Source of the DNA: Actinokineospora enzanensis DSM 44649
GTDB lineage: Bacteria > Actinomycetota > Actinomycetes > Mycobacteriales > Pseudonocardiaceae
Direction: 5' to 3'
Length of the DNA stretch: 64,000 nucleotides
Assembly: GCF_000374445.1 (NCBI RefSeq)
Contig: NZ_KB894438.1
Coordinates: forward strand, 17,245 to 81,244
Positions 10,895 to 22,471 of the stretch are shown here, in pieces. The notes beneath the pieces were generated by a model. That model was not told where the DNA came from and ran no database searches. It was given only the letters and a program-made list of their open reading frames with translations. A program made the position numbers and the translations under genes. Every line of letters begins with the position of its first letter. Within the stretch, counting starts at the first letter, position 1.

Positions 10895-11422
10895 GTGACA
10901 GTGGAGCCCACCACCCAGTCCACCGCGCAATTCCCAGCCGAGCCAGGCCCGGCGGGACGCAGCAGGCGGCAGGTCCTGTGCGGACTCATGGTCGCTTTGG
11001 TCGCCCCGGGCGTGCTCGCCGCGTGCGGGTCGTCCGACACCGACAAACCGGCCACGACCACCACGACCGGCGGTTCGGGCAGTACCGGCGGTTCCGGTGC
11101 CACGACGGGGGGCTCGTCAGGTGGCACCAGCGGGGCGTTGAGCACGGTCTCGGCCATCCCGGACGGCGGCGGCGTGCTCGTGGCGGGCCCGTCCGGCAAC
11201 CAGATCCTGCTGGTCCGCTCGGGCAGCACGGTCACCGGCTTCGACCCGAGCTGCCCGCACCAGGGCGCCACGGTCGACCCGCCGAAGAGCGGCGTGATCA
11301 CCTGCCCCCGGCACGGCAGCACCTTCAACGCGTCGACCGGGGCGCGCACCGGCGGCCCGGCCCAGACCGGCCTCAAGACGGTGAACGTCAAGGTCCAGGG
11401 CGACAACGTCGTGCTCGCCTGA
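10895..11422 (+). CDS. Tat-exported Rieske [2Fe-2S] lipoprotein
   Basis: A 175-residue exported electron-transfer protein. The N-terminus has a twin-arginine motif (RSRRQVLCG, about 22-30), a hydrophobic stretch and a lipobox LAAC with the lipidated Cys at 44. This is followed by a Thr/Gly/Ser-rich linker (about 50-80). The C-terminal Rieske domain has Cys120-Pro-His122 and Cys137-Pro-Arg-His140, the full ligand set of a [2Fe-2S] cluster. A strong GAGGAGG site precedes the GTG start. Export by Tat fits a cofactor inserted in the cytoplasm. The redox partner is unknown, and it is not next to cytochrome bc1 genes. Confidence 0.9.
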   Translation: MTVEPTTQSTAQFPAEPGPAGRSRRQVLCGLMVALVAPGVLAACGSSDTDKPATTTTTGGSGSTGGSGATTGGSSGGTSGALSTVSAIPDGGGVLVAGPSGNQILLVRSGSTVTGFDPSCPHQGATVDPPKSGVITCPRHGSTFNASTGARTGGPAQTGLKTVNVKVQGDNVVLA

Positions 11423-11547
11423 GTCCTGCTCGCCTGAGTTGGCCCGGCCGAGCGGACCCCGGTCCGACTGCGGCCGTTCGGGTTATGGATTCACCGGATC
11501 GGTGGTGGTTGAGTCAAGGTCAACCGCCACCGATCCGGGAGGCCGCC

Positions 11548-12582
11548 ATGCCGTCCAGGACGTCCCGACGCGTAGTGGGCCTGGCCCTCGGCGCGTTATC
11601 CGCCATCGCGCTCGCCCTCCCCGCCGCCGCGGCCCCCGCCGACGACCGGCCCACCGCCGTCGTCTCGCTCGGCGACAGCGCCATCTCCGGTGAGGGCGCG
11701 GGCGACTACGAACCCGGCACCCGCGGCGAGAACGGCGACTGGTGCCACCGGTCGGCCAACGCGCTCATCCACCGGACGCACGTCGCGCAGCGCACGATCA
11801 ACCTCGCCTGTTCCGGCGCGGACGCATCCAACGTGTCCCTAGCCGACACCACCCACTACACCGAGGGCTCGCAGGCCCGCAGGCTCATCGACGTCGCCCG
11901 CGCCAACCGGGTCACCGCCGTCGTGCTCCAGATCGGTGCCAACGACGACCCCCAGTTCGCGAACACCGTCCTGGACTGCATCAAACGCTGGTTCAACCCG
12001 TTCGGTTCCGGCTGCGCGAGCGACCTGCGCAGGCAGTGGCCGCAGCGGCTGACCGCGATGGCACCCAAGGTGGAGGCGGCGGTCGCCGACGTGCGCTCGG
12101 CCATGCGCCAGGCGGGGTACGCCGACGGGGACTACCGGTTCGTGATCACCTCCTACGCCTCGCCGGTGACCGAGAAGATGGACCCGATCCAGCACGGTCC
12201 GCAGGGCTGTCCGCTGCGCCTGCCCGACGCCGCCTACGGCCGCACCGAGGCCGTGCCCCAGTTCGCCGACGCCTTCCGCGGCATCGCCGCCCGTGCCGGA
12301 CTGTCCTACTTGGACTTCTCGCGCGCCACCGAGGGCCACGAGGCGTGCAGCGGCGGCGGGAGCACCGCGAGCGAGTGGCAGAACCGGGTCACCGTCGACC
12401 CGTACGCCTGGGTGTTCGGCGGGCTGGACGCGTTCGGCATCCACATGGCACAGCAGTCCTTCCACCCGAACGCCCGCGGCCACGCCCAGCTCGGCCGCTG
12501 CGTCACCGAGTTCCTGACCGGCTCGGCGACCTCCGCGCGCTGCCTGGTCGGCGCCGACGGGAACCTGCACGCCGTGTCCTGA
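11548..12582 (+). CDS. Secreted SGNH/GDSL hydrolase
   Basis: A 344-residue secreted esterase/lipase-like protein. The signal peptide is about 1-31 (MPSRTSRRVV, hydrophobic core, AAAAPADD). Block I is VVSLGDSAISGEG with the nucleophile Ser44. The oxyanion Asn is in QIGANDDPQF, and the catalytic His in SFHPNARGHAQ near the C-terminus. Several cysteines (CHRS, LACSG, LDCI, GCASD, EACSG) suggest disulfides. This resembles secreted Streptomyces SGNH esterases. A GGGAGG site at 11536-11541 supports the ATG at 11548. Substrate unknown. Confidence 0.88.
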   Translation: MPSRTSRRVVGLALGALSAIALALPAAAAPADDRPTAVVSLGDSAISGEGAGDYEPGTRGENGDWCHRSANALIHRTHVAQRTINLACSGADASNVSLADTTHYTEGSQARRLIDVARANRVTAVVLQIGANDDPQFANTVLDCIKRWFNPFGSGCASDLRRQWPQRLTAMAPKVEAAVADVRSAMRQAGYADGDYRFVITSYASPVTEKMDPIQHGPQGCPLRLPDAAYGRTEAVPQFADAFRGIAARAGLSYLDFSRATEGHEACSGGGSTASEWQNRVTVDPYAWVFGGLDAFGIHMAQQSFHPNARGHAQLGRCVTEFLTGSATSARCLVGADGNLHAVS

Positions 12583-12664
12583 GCTGATCTGTCCCGAGCC
12601 GTGCCGACGGCGCGGGTCCGGGGGGTGGCGGAGCCCGGTGGGCGGGGTTGTCGGTGGGCGGCCG

Positions 12665-12670
12665 TAGGGT
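12665..12670 (+). promoter_or_regulatory. Candidate -10 for leaderless uvrC
   Basis: TAGGGT sits 7 nt before the GTG of uvrC with no ribosome binding site between them. This is the TANNNT-N7-start geometry known from leaderless actinobacterial transcripts. No clear -35 is visible. Confidence 0.45.
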
Positions 12671-12677
12671 TGTCCAC

Positions 12678-14969
12678 GTGGCCGACCCGTCCACCTACCG
12701 ACCCTCTCCCGGCACCATCCCGGACGCGCCTGGCGTGTACAAGTTCCGCGATCCTGGTGGCCGGGTCATCTACGTCGGCAAGGCGAAGAGCCTGCGCTCC
12801 AGGCTGAACTCGTACTTCGCCGACATCTCCTCGCTGCACCCGCGCACCAGGCAGATGGTGACCACCGCGGGCGGCGTCGAGTGGACCGTGGTGTCCACCG
12901 AGGTCGAGGCGCTGCAGCTGGAGTACAACTGGATCAAGGAGTTCGACCCGAGGTTCAACGTCCGCTACCGGGACGACAAGTCCTACCCGGTCCTCGCCGC
13001 CACCATGCACGAGGACTACCCGCGGCTGCACGTCTACCGCGGTCCGCGCCGGAAGGGCGTGCGCTACTTCGGCCCGTACGCGCACGCCTGGGCCATCCGC
13101 GAGACGCTCGACCTGCTGCTGCGCGTGTTCCCGGCGCGCACCTGCTCCAAGGGCGTGTTCCAGCGGCACGGCCAGATGGGCCGCCCCTGCCTGCTCGGCT
13201 ACATCGGCAAGTGCTCGGCGCCGTGCGTCGGCCGGGTCAGCGCGGACGAGCACCTGGCCATCGTCGAGGACTTCTGCGACTTCCTCTCCGGCAAGACCGA
13301 CGCCATGGTGCGTCGGTTGGAGAAGGAGATGGCCGCCGCCTCCGAGGACCTGGAGTTCGAGCGGGCCGCCCGGCTGCGCGACGACATCGGGGCACTGCGC
13401 CGGGCGATGGAGAAGCAGGCGGTGGTGCTCGGCGACGGCACCGATGCGGACGTCGTCGCCTTCGCCTTCGACGAGCTGGAAGCCGCCGTCCAGGTCTTCC
13501 ACGTGCGCGGCGGGCGGGTTCGCGGCCAGCGCGGATGGGTGATCGACCGCATCGAGGACGGCACGGTCGAGGAAGGACAGAGCCCGGTGGCCGGGCTGGT
13601 CGACCGCTTCCTCAGCCAGTTCTACGGCGACCAGGCCACCTTCGACGCCGAGCCGGACGGATCGACCGGGTCGGGCGGATCGGATGGTGGCACCGGCACG
13701 TCCGCGCCGGACGCGGAGACCTCGCCGGTGCCGCGCGAGGTGCTGGTGCCCGAGCTGCCCGACGACGCCGACGCGGTGGCCGTCTGGCTGGGCGGGCTGC
13801 GCGGCGGCAAGGTGGCGCTGCGGGTGCCCCAGCGCGGCGACAAGCGGGCGCTGATGGAGACCGTGGAGCGCAACGCCAAGGAGGCGTTCACCCAGCACAA
13901 GCTGCGCCGCGCGGGCGATCTCACGGCCCGCTCGGCCGCACTCCAGGAACTGCAGGACGCGCTCGGGCTGGACACCGCGCCGCTGCGCATCGAGTGCGTC
14001 GACATCAGCCACAACCAGGGTGCCGACGTGGTCGCCTCATTGGTGGTGTTCGAGGACGGGCTGGCGCGCAAGTCCGAGTACCGCCGGTTCGCGCTGCGCG
14101 AGGCCGCCACCGAGGGCGACGTGGCCTCGATCGCCGAGGTGGTGCGGCGCCGGTTCGCCAAGTACGCGGGGGAGTCCGGCGGCCAGGACCCCCGGCCGGG
14201 CATCGACCCGGACACCGGCAGGCCCAAGCGCTTCGCCTACCCGCCCAACCTGCTCGTGGTCGACGGCGCGGGCCCGCAGGCCAATGCCGCCGCGGACGTG
14301 CTGGCCGATCTCGGCGTCACCGACGTGGCCGTGGTCGGGCTGGCCAAGCGGCTGGAGGAGGTCTGGCTGCCCGCCGACCCGGACCCGGCGATCCTGCCGC
14401 GCACCAGCGAGGCGCTGTACCTGTTGCAGCGGGTGCGCGACGAGGCGCACCGGTTCGCCATCGCCTACCACCGGCAGAAGCGGTCCAAGAGCCTGATCAC
14501 CTCGGTGCTCGACGACGTGCCCGGTCTCGGCCAGACCCGCAAGGCCGTGCTCATCAAGCACTTCGGCTCGCTGAAGCGGCTGCGCGCGGCGGGCGTCGAG
14601 GAAATCGCGACCGTGCCCGGCATCGGCCCGGCCACCGCGCGGGCCGTGCACGCCGCGCTGTCCGGGGCGGCCCAGGCACCCCGCGCGGCGGCCGGACCGG
14701 ACGCCCCCGAGAATCCAGGCGACACCGACGACGCCACTCGGACCGACAGCACTACCGATAGCGCAGGCGAGGCGGACAGCGTCACGGAAACCGATAGCGC
14801 CACCGACATCGACAGCGCTGCCGGCAAAGACAACACGGACAGCACGGTCGATACCGACACGACGCGCCTGCCGGGGCCGGGCAGTACGGACAACGCGGGC
14901 AGCGCGGACAACGCCGCCGCACCGGCAGGCACCGCAAGCACAGCGAACGCGGAGGAACCGCAGCAGTGA
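12678..14969 (+). CDS. uvrC: Excinuclease ABC subunit C with an acidic C-terminal tail
   Basis: A 763-residue UvrC, the dual-incision nuclease of nucleotide excision repair. The N-terminal GIY-YIG domain is seen in [26 protein letters not shown]. It is followed by the Cys-rich [15 protein letters not shown] region, the UVR helical hairpin, the RNase H-like C-terminal nuclease ([35 protein letters not shown]) and tandem HhH motifs ([35 protein letters not shown]). A Gly/Ser/Thr-rich insertion lies before [11 protein letters not shown]. After the HhH, about 100 Asp/Thr/Ser/Ala-rich residues (about 665-763) extend beyond the usual end. The GTG at 12678 matches the family start VADPSTYRP. It overlaps rapZ by 4 nt. 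Confidence 0.96.
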   Translation: MADPSTYRPSPGTIPDAPGVYKFRDPGGRVIYVGKAKSLRSRLNSYFADISSLHPRTRQMVTTAGGVEWTVVSTEVEALQLEYNWIKEFDPRFNVRYRDDKSYPVLAATMHEDYPRLHVYRGPRRKGVRYFGPYAHAWAIRETLDLLLRVFPARTCSKGVFQRHGQMGRPCLLGYIGKCSAPCVGRVSADEHLAIVEDFCDFLSGKTDAMVRRLEKEMAAASEDLEFERAARLRDDIGALRRAMEKQAVVLGDGTDADVVAFAFDELEAAVQVFHVRGGRVRGQRGWVIDRIEDGTVEEGQSPVAGLVDRFLSQFYGDQATFDAEPDGSTGSGGSDGGTGTSAPDAETSPVPREVLVPELPDDADAVAVWLGGLRGGKVALRVPQRGDKRALMETVERNAKEAFTQHKLRRAGDLTARSAALQELQDALGLDTAPLRIECVDISHNQGADVVASLVVFEDGLARKSEYRRFALREAATEGDVASIAEVVRRRFAKYAGESGGQDPRPGIDPDTGRPKRFAYPPNLLVVDGAGPQANAAADVLADLGVTDVAVVGLAKRLEEVWLPADPDPAILPRTSEALYLLQRVRDEAHRFAIAYHRQKRSKSLITSVLDDVPGLGQTRKAVLIKHFGSLKRLRAAGVEEIATVPGIGPATARAVHAALSGAAQAPRAAAGPDAPENPGDTDDATRTDSTTDSAGEADSVTETDSATDIDSAAGKDNTDSTVDTDTTRLPGPGSTDNAGSADNAAAPAGTASTANAEEPQQ

Positions 14970-15850
14970 ACACCGAACAGGGCGGACCCGGCATCGAGGT
15001 CGCCGTCGTCACCGGACTCTCCGGCGCGGGCCGCAGCACCGCCGCCAAGTGCCTGGAGGACCTCGGCTGGTTCGTGGTGGACAACCTGCCGCCCGAGCTG
15101 ATCTCCACCATGGTCGAGCTGGGCTCCCGGGCCCGCGGCGCGATCACCAAGGTCGCGGTGGTGATGGACGTGCGCAGCCGGGCCTTCACCGAGGACCTGT
15201 CGTCGATCATCAAGGACCTGGACGCGCGCGGCTACCGGCCCAGGGTGCTGTTCCTGGAGGCCACCACGGACGTGCTGGTGCGCCGGTTCGAGCACGTCCG
15301 GCGCGGCCACCCGATGCAGGGCGAGGGCAGGCTGATCGACGGCATCGGCGCCGAGCGTGACCTGCTGCGCCCGCTGCGCGAGGAGGCCGACCTGATCCTG
15401 GACACCTCCACGCTGTCCGTGCACCAGCTGCGCGCCAAGATCGAGGACGCGTTCGGCTCGGACGCGGCCGCCGCCACCCGGGTCACCGTGCTGTCCTTCG
15501 GCTACAAGTACGGCCTGCCGATGGACGCCGACCTGGTGATGGACGTGCGGTTCCTGCCCAACCCGTTCTGGATCCCGGAGCTGAAGGACCAGACCGGCCG
15601 GGACACCGACGTGCGCAACTACGTGCTCAGCCAGGAGGGCGCGGACGAGTTCCTGGACCGCTACCACGAGCTGCTGCGGCTGATCGGCGCCGGTTACCGG
15701 CGCGAGGGCAAGCGGTACCTGACGCTGGCGGTCGGCTGCACCGGCGGCAAGCACCGCAGCGTGGCCATCTCCGAGGAGCTGTCCCGCAGGCTCGCCGACG
15801 AGGACGGGCTGGCGGTCAAGGTCGTGCACCGCGACCTGGGGCGCGAGTGA
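14966..15850 (+). CDS. rapZ: RapZ-family nucleotide-binding protein
   Basis: A 294-residue P-loop protein of the RapZ/YvcJ family. The Walker A is [15 protein letters not shown] (about 14-28). [17 protein letters not shown] and the C-terminal signatures [10 protein letters not shown] and [11 protein letters not shown] are all present. In enterobacteria RapZ is an RNA adaptor controlling glmZ; in Gram-positives it binds and hydrolyses nucleotides with an unclear role. It is translationally coupled to uvrC by a GTGA overlap and to yvcK, in the conserved rapZ-yvcK-whiA trio. Confidence 0.93.
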   Translation: MNTEQGGPGIEVAVVTGLSGAGRSTAAKCLEDLGWFVVDNLPPELISTMVELGSRARGAITKVAVVMDVRSRAFTEDLSSIIKDLDARGYRPRVLFLEATTDVLVRRFEHVRRGHPMQGEGRLIDGIGAERDLLRPLREEADLILDTSTLSVHQLRAKIEDAFGSDAAAATRVTVLSFGYKYGLPMDADLVMDVRFLPNPFWIPELKDQTGRDTDVRNYVLSQEGADEFLDRYHELLRLIGAGYRREGKRYLTLAVGCTGGKHRSVAISEELSRRLADEDGLAVKVVHRDLGRE

Positions 15851-16830
15851 GCGAACCCGAACCCGTACCGGTCAAGGCGGTCGCGCTCGGCGGCGGCCGC
15901 GGCCTGTTCGTCACGCTCAGCGCGCTGCGGCTGATCACCCCGGACGTCACCGCCGTGGTCACCGTGGCCGACGACGGCGGCTCCTCCGGCAGGCTGCGCC
16001 GCGAGCTCGGTCTGCTGCCGCCCGGCGACCTGCGCAAGGCATTGACCGCGCTCGCGGGCCCGGACGGCCCGTGGCGCGAGGTGTTCGAGCACCGGTTCGG
16101 CGGCACCGGCGCGCTTGCCGGGCACGCGGTCGGCAACCTGGTGCTGGCCGGGCTGCTGGAGGTGCTCGGCGACCCGGTCGAGGTGCTGGCCGAGGCGGCC
16201 CGGCTGCTCGGCGTCACCGGCCGGGTGCTGCCGATGTCCACCGAGCCGCTGGACATCGAGGCCGACGTGACCGGCCTGGAGGAGGACCCGACCACGGTCC
16301 GCCGCATCCGCGGCCAGGTCGCCGTGGCCACGACTCCGGGGCACGTGCAACGGATCCGCCTGCATGGCGCGGGCCGCCCGGCCGTCCGACGGCTCGAACC
16401 GCCCACGGCCTGCCCGCAGGCAGTGGACGCGGTGCTGGGCGCGGACGTCGTGCTGCTCGGCCCCGGCTCCTGGTTCACCAGCGTGCTGCCGCACCTGTTG
16501 GTCCCCGAACTGCACGAGGCACTCGTGGCGACGGCCGCCGCCAGGGTCGTGGTGCTCAATCTCGTCCCCCAACCGGGCGAAACCGAGGGGTTCTCGCCGG
16601 AGCGCCACCTCGACGTACTCTGCGAGCACGCACCCCGGCTGCGGGTCGACGCGGTCATCGCCGACGCCGACTCGGTGCCCACCCCGGACCGGCTCCGACG
16701 TGCGGCGTCGGCGCTGGGCGCGGACATGTGGCTGGACTCGGTCGGGTCGGCGCGGCGGCCGGGCAGGCACGACCCGGCGGCACTGGCGGCCGCCCTGCGC
16801 CGGGCGATCACCTCGGTGAGGGGACGCTGA
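15847..16830 (+). CDS. yvcK: YvcK/CofD-family gluconeogenesis factor
   Basis: A 327-residue protein of the YvcK/CofD-like family. Its motifs are VALGGGRGLFVTLSALR, VTVADDGGSSGRLRRELG, PPGDLRKALTAL, HAVGNLVLAGLLE and LGPGSWFTSVLPHLLV. In Bacillus, YvcK binds UDP-sugars and is needed for growth on gluconeogenic carbon and for cell shape. In mycobacteria the homologue is a PknB substrate in cell-wall control (family knowledge). The GTG start overlaps the rapZ stop. The C-terminus lacks extra domains. Confidence 0.93.
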   Translation: MSEPEPVPVKAVALGGGRGLFVTLSALRLITPDVTAVVTVADDGGSSGRLRRELGLLPPGDLRKALTALAGPDGPWREVFEHRFGGTGALAGHAVGNLVLAGLLEVLGDPVEVLAEAARLLGVTGRVLPMSTEPLDIEADVTGLEEDPTTVRRIRGQVAVATTPGHVQRIRLHGAGRPAVRRLEPPTACPQAVDAVLGADVVLLGPGSWFTSVLPHLLVPELHEALVATAAARVVVLNLVPQPGETEGFSPERHLDVLCEHAPRLRVDAVIADADSVPTPDRLRRAASALGADMWLDSVGSARRPGRHDPAALAAALRRAITSVRGR

Positions 16831-16920
16831 AGCCGCGCGGCCGACGTGATGGGATGTACCCCGCCCGCACCGGACGGGATCGACCCGCCCGCACCACCCG
16901 GGCCGGGAGAGGAGGACCCT

Positions 16921-17907
16921 GTGGCGATGACCGCCGCCGTGAAGGACGAGCTGAGCAGGCTGGCCGTGTCCAAGACCTGTTGCCGTCGCGCCGAGGTGTC
17001 CTCGCTGCTGCGCTTCGCGGGCGGGCTGCACATCGTCGCGGGCCGGGTCGTGGTGGAGGCCGAGCTGGATACCGGCTCGGCGGCGCGCAGGCTGCGCAAG
17101 GAGATCCACGAGCTGTACGGGCACCACGCGGACGTGCACGTGATCACCTCCGGCGGGCTGCGCAAGGGCACCAGGTACGTGGTGCGCGTGGTCAAGGACG
17201 GCGACGGCCTGGCCAGGCAGACCGGCCTGCTCGACCCGCGCGGCCGCCCGGTGCGCGGGCTGCCCGCGCCGGTGGTGTCCGGCGGGGTGTGCGACGCCGA
17301 GGCCGCCTGGCGCGGCGCGTTCCTGGCGCACGGCTCGCTCACCGAGCCCGGCCGCTCGTCCTCGCTGGAGATCACCTGCCCCGGACCGGAGGCCGCGCTG
17401 GCCATCGTCGGCGCCGCCCGGCGGATGGGCATCCAGGCCAAGTCCCGCGAGGTGCGCGGCGCCGACCGGGTGGTGGTCCGCGACGGTGACGCCATCGGCG
17501 CGCTGCTGACCCGCCTTGGCGCGCACGCCAGCGTGCTCAACTGGGAGGAACGGCGGATGCGGCGCGAGGTCCGCGCCACCGCCAACCGGCTGGCCAACTT
17601 CGACGACGCGAACCTGCGCCGCTCCGCGCGCGCCGCGGTGGCCGCGGCCGCCCGGGTGCAGCGGGCGATGGAGATACTCGGCCCGGACGCGCCAGAGCAC
17701 CTGACCGCGGCGGGGGAGCTGCGGCTGAAGAACAAGCAGGCCTCGCTGGAGGAGCTGGGCCAGCTGTCGGACCCGCCGATGACCAAGGACGCGGTCGCGG
17801 GCCGCATCCGCAGACTCCTGGCCATGGCCGACAAACGCGCCAAGGACATGGGCCTGCCCGACACCGAATCCGCCGTCACCCCGGACATGCTCGAAGCGGA
17901 TGCGTGA
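16921..17907 (+). CDS. whiA: Sporulation/cell-division regulator WhiA
   Basis: A 328-residue DNA-binding protein. The N-terminal half is a LAGLIDADG-like scaffold without nuclease residues ([45 protein letters not shown]). A helix-turn-helix C-terminus follows ([51 protein letters not shown]). WhiA works with WhiB at division genes during sporulation in Streptomyces. The GTG at 16921 follows a strong GAGGAGGA site (16909-16916), and MTAAVKDEL is the family start. Codons upstream to 16846 are not conserved-looking. Confidence 0.95.
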   Translation: MAMTAAVKDELSRLAVSKTCCRRAEVSSLLRFAGGLHIVAGRVVVEAELDTGSAARRLRKEIHELYGHHADVHVITSGGLRKGTRYVVRVVKDGDGLARQTGLLDPRGRPVRGLPAPVVSGGVCDAEAAWRGAFLAHGSLTEPGRSSSLEITCPGPEAALAIVGAARRMGIQAKSREVRGADRVVVRDGDAIGALLTRLGAHASVLNWEERRMRREVRATANRLANFDDANLRRSARAAVAAAARVQRAMEILGPDAPEHLTAAGELRLKNKQASLEELGQLSDPPMTKDAVAGRIRRLLAMADKRAKDMGLPDTESAVTPDMLEADA

Positions 17908-17920
17908 TCCGGCTCCTCGG

Positions 17921-17958
17921 GATATCGCGAGGTCCCGGTAGCGCGGGCGATATCGCGA
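17921..17958. repeat. Direct repeat GATATCGCGA after whiA
   Basis: The 10-mer GATATCGCGA occurs at 17921-17930 and again at 17949-17958. The second copy lies within the perfect palindrome GCGATATCGC (17947-17956), and the first within CCTCG-N6-CGCGAGG. It could be an operator pair or the start of an RNA. It lies in the 526-nt gap between whiA and gap. Confidence 0.45.
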
Positions 17959-18072
17959 ATGGTCCTCGCGTCTCTTGGTGATCGTTGGCGAATAACCCAC
18001 CAAACAGTCGTTGTGATCTGGGTCTCTCCACGTATCTGCGGCGCCGCGGGCCGCTCTTCTCTGGTGAAAGCG

Positions 18073-18102
18073 CGGGATGCCGCTTGGGGGAGGGGCATCC
18101 CG
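18073..18102. terminator. Hairpin in the whiA-gap gap
   Basis: CGGGATGCC (18073-18081) pairs perfectly with GGCATCCCG (18094-18102) over 9 bp. It sits 165 nt past whiA and just ahead of a second, stronger hairpin. Confidence 0.5.
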
Positions 18103-18124
18103 TGAAGGGGGGATCGAGGGGGTG

Positions 18125-18183
18125 ACGGAGTGGAGTCCGCCCGGCGTGGGGGCTGGCGGACTTCACTCCGTTAATTGTTTTCC
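18125..18183 (+). terminator. Strong intrinsic terminator upstream of gap
   Basis: Arms 18125-18141 and 18155-18171 pair over 17 bp with one G-U, followed by TAATTGTTTTCC. This is the best T-tract terminator in the window. It ends either the uvrC-rapZ-yvcK-whiA transcript or a separate small RNA, and it isolates gap, which must have its own promoter in 18184-18433. Confidence 0.85.
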
Positions 18184-19438
<1,255 letters not shown>

Positions 19439-19472
19439 GGCCCGGGGAACAGGGCCGGTACAGGGAAACCCC

Positions 19473-20672
19473 GTGAAGACTCTCGACGACCTGATCGCCG
19501 AGGGCGTGACGGGTCGGCGCGTACTGGTGCGCGCCGACCTCAACGTCCCGCTCGACGGCGCGACCATCACCGACGACGGCCGGGTCCGCGCGTCGCTGCC
19601 CACGATCACCCGGCTCGCCGAGGCGGGCGCCCGGGTCGTGGTGGCCGCGCACCTTGGCCGCCCCAAGGGCGCCCCGGAGGCCAAGTACTCCCTCGCCCCG
19701 GTCGCCGCGCGGCTGTCCGAGCTGCTCGGCCGGGAGGTGCCGCTGGCCGCCGACCTGGTCGGTGACTCGGCGAAGGCCACCGTGGCCGGGCTGGCCGACG
19801 GCGGCGTGGCGCTGCTGGAGAACGTGCGCTTCGACGCCCGCGAGACCTCGAAGGACGCCGCCGAGCGCGGCGCGCTGGCCGACGAGCTGGCCGCGCTGGC
19901 CGACGCGTTCGTCTCCGACGGTTTCGGCGTGGTGCACCGCAAGCAGGCCTCGGTCTACGACGTGGCCACCCGGCTGCCCGCCTACGCGGGCGGGCTGGTG
20001 CTCGCCGAGGTCGAGGTGCTGCGCAGGCTGACCACCGACCCGGCCCGCCCGTACGTGGTGGCGCTGGGCGGCTCGAAGGTGTCCGACAAGCTGGCGGTGA
20101 TCGAGTCGCTGCTGCCCAAGGTCGACGCGCTGCTGGTCGGCGGGGGCATGTGCTTCACGTTCCTGGCCGCCGAGGGGCACGGCGTCGGCGACTCGCTGCT
20201 GGAAGCCGACATGATCGACACCTGCAAGCGGCTGCTGGCCGAGAACCCGGGCAAGATCGCCCTGCCGGAGGACGTCGTCATCGCCGACGACTTCTCCGCC
20301 GAGGCGAACACGTCCACGGTCCTGGCGGCGCAGATCCGTGAGGGCTGGAAGGGTCTGGACATCGGCCCGATCACGGTCGAGCGCTACGCCGACGTGCTCA
20401 AGGCGGCGGGCACGGTCTTCTGGAACGGCCCGATGGGCGTGTTCGAGCTGGCCCCGTTCGCCGAGGGCACCCGCGGCGTGGCCGCGGCGATCGTGGACTC
20501 GTCCGCGTTCTCCGTGGTCGGCGGCGGCGACTCGGCGGCGGCCGTGCGGCTGCTCGGCCTGCCCGAGGACGGCTTCTCGCACATCTCGACCGGCGGCGGC
20601 GCGTCCCTGGAGTTCCTTGAGGGCAAGGACCTCCCCGGCGTCACCGTCCTCGACACCGCGCGGGAGGGCTGA
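19473..20672 (+). CDS. pgk: Phosphoglycerate kinase
   Basis: A 399-residue two-domain kinase that makes ATP from 1,3-bisphosphoglycerate. Family motifs in order are [77 protein letters not shown] and [10 protein letters not shown] with [15 protein letters not shown]. The length is typical. The GTG start lacks a strong ribosome site but matches the family N-terminus MKTLDDL. It sits 3 nt before tpiA. Confidence 0.97.
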   Translation: MKTLDDLIAEGVTGRRVLVRADLNVPLDGATITDDGRVRASLPTITRLAEAGARVVVAAHLGRPKGAPEAKYSLAPVAARLSELLGREVPLAADLVGDSAKATVAGLADGGVALLENVRFDARETSKDAAERGALADELAALADAFVSDGFGVVHRKQASVYDVATRLPAYAGGLVLAEVEVLRRLTTDPARPYVVALGGSKVSDKLAVIESLLPKVDALLVGGGMCFTFLAAEGHGVGDSLLEADMIDTCKRLLAENPGKIALPEDVVIADDFSAEANTSTVLAAQIREGWKGLDIGPITVERYADVLKAAGTVFWNGPMGVFELAPFAEGTRGVAAAIVDSSAFSVVGGGDSAAAVRLLGLPEDGFSHISTGGGASLEFLEGKDLPGVTVLDTAREG

Positions 20673-20675
20673 CCC

Positions 20676-21461
<786 letters not shown>

Positions 21462-21481
21462 CCGCGTTTCCGCTGGTGGAG

Positions 21482-21512
21482 GCGCCGGAGAGATATTCTC
21501 TCCGGCGCTTTC
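21482..21512 (+). terminator. Terminator after tpiA
   Basis: GCGCCGGAGAGA (21482-21493) pairs perfectly with TCTCTCCGGCGC (21497-21508) over 12 bp with a 3-nt loop, followed by TTTCG. Confidence 0.85.
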
Positions 21513-21622
21513 GCGGATAATCGGCCGGGTGCTGATCATGCGAATGCACGTGCGGACGCGATCATCGCCCGCGATGCCGGTAAAACCGGTAACCGACCCG
21601 GCACGCCAAGTCGGGCCGGTGG

Positions 21623-21651
21623 TCGAACCGGCCAACATCACCAGGTAATCT
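21623..21651 (+). promoter_or_regulatory. Candidate secG promoter
   Basis: TCGAAC (21623-21628) and TAATCT (21646-21651) are 17 nt apart and lie 30 nt before the secG start. The -10 is a good TANNNT match and the -35 is a partial TTGAC match. It follows the tpiA terminator, so secG needs its own promoter. Confidence 0.45.
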
Positions 21652-21681
21652 GAGGCCTCAACCGACGACCGCGAGGACCAC

Positions 21682-21915
21682 ATGATTCTGACCCTGCAGA
21701 TCGCTCTGATCGTGACCAGCCTTCTGCTGATCCTGTTGGTGCTGCTGCACCGGGGCCGTGGTGGCGGCCTGTCCTCGCTGTTCGGCGGCGGTATGCAGTC
21801 CAGCCTGTCCGGCTCCAGCGTGGTCGAGAAGAACCTCGACCGGGTCACGCTGTTCGTCGGCGCGATCTGGCTCATCTGCGTCGTCGGCCTCGGGCTGATG
21901 GCGAAGATCGGTTGA
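21682..21915 (+). CDS. secG: Preprotein translocase subunit SecG
   Basis: A 77-residue small membrane protein with two transmembrane helices (about 4-22 and 53-72). They are joined by a Gly/Ser loop that reads LLHRGRGGGLSSLFGGGMQ, the conserved SecG signature. SecG joins SecY and SecE in the translocon. Placement after tpiA is conserved in actinobacteria. Confidence 0.95.
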   Translation: MILTLQIALIVTSLLLILLVLLHRGRGGGLSSLFGGGMQSSLSGSSVVEKNLDRVTLFVGAIWLICVVGLGLMAKIG

Positions 21916-21998
21916 CGTGCGCGCTCGTCGTGCGCCTGAACGACAAGGACGACGCGGCGCCGACCGCGTCGAACCACGTGGTGGGGGTGTGAACATCG

Positions 21999-22340
21999 AT
22001 GGCCGGTGGTAACGCGATCCGGGGTACCCGGGTCGGTGCTGGTCCCATGGGAGAGTCCGAGCGCGGCGAGTCCGCGCCGCGCCAGCGGGTGTCCTACTGG
22101 TGCGCCAACGGGCACGAGTCGCGCCCGTCCTTCGCGCTGGACGCGGAGAAGCCCGAGTCCTGGGACTGCCCGCGCTGCGGTCTCCCGGCGGGCCTGGACG
22201 AGCAGGCGCCGCCGAAGGCGCCGCGCAACGAGCCGTACAAGACCCACCTCGCCTACGTGAAGGAGCGCCGCTCCGACGCCGACGGCGAGGCCATCCTGGC
22301 CGAGGCCCTGGCCAAGCTCCGCGCCAAGCGCGAGGGCTGA
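21999..22340 (+). CDS. rbpA: RNA polymerase-binding protein RbpA
   Basis: A 113-residue transcription factor specific to actinobacteria. It binds the principal sigma factor and stabilises open complexes. The family signature is unmistakable: GGNAIRGTRVGAGPMGESER, the zinc-type cysteines in SYWCANGHES and WDCPRCGLPAG, and the sigma-interacting C-terminus EPYKTHLAYVKERRSDADGE. In M. tuberculosis rbpA lies elsewhere (Rv2050, from memory), so its position beside secG is lineage-specific. It lies 83 nt after secG and could be co-transcribed. A hairpin follows. Confidence 0.96.
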   Translation: MAGGNAIRGTRVGAGPMGESERGESAPRQRVSYWCANGHESRPSFALDAEKPESWDCPRCGLPAGLDEQAPPKAPRNEPYKTHLAYVKERRSDADGEAILAEALAKLRAKREG

Positions 22341-22364
22341 GCCCGCCGCGGCCGACCCCGGCGC

Positions 22365-22394
22365 CACCCGCGTTCCCGAGGGGACGCGGGTGTT
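22365..22394. terminator. Hairpin between rbpA and the chemoreceptor gene
   Basis: CACCCGCGTTCCC (22365-22377) pairs with the 13 nt ending at 22392 over 13 bp with one G-U. It lies between convergent genes and probably terminates both. Confidence 0.65.
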
Positions 22395-22471
22395 CGCACG
22401 GTCCCGGCTGTCCGGCGGCGTTGGTGTCCTCGGTGACACTGGGTCACCGCGCCCGCCGGCGAGCGCTCTCG

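Noticed and set aside
15694..18098. Long minus-strand open frames opposite rapZ-yvcK-whiA
   Set aside because: These are shadows of third-codon GC bias in strongly recognised plus-strand genes.
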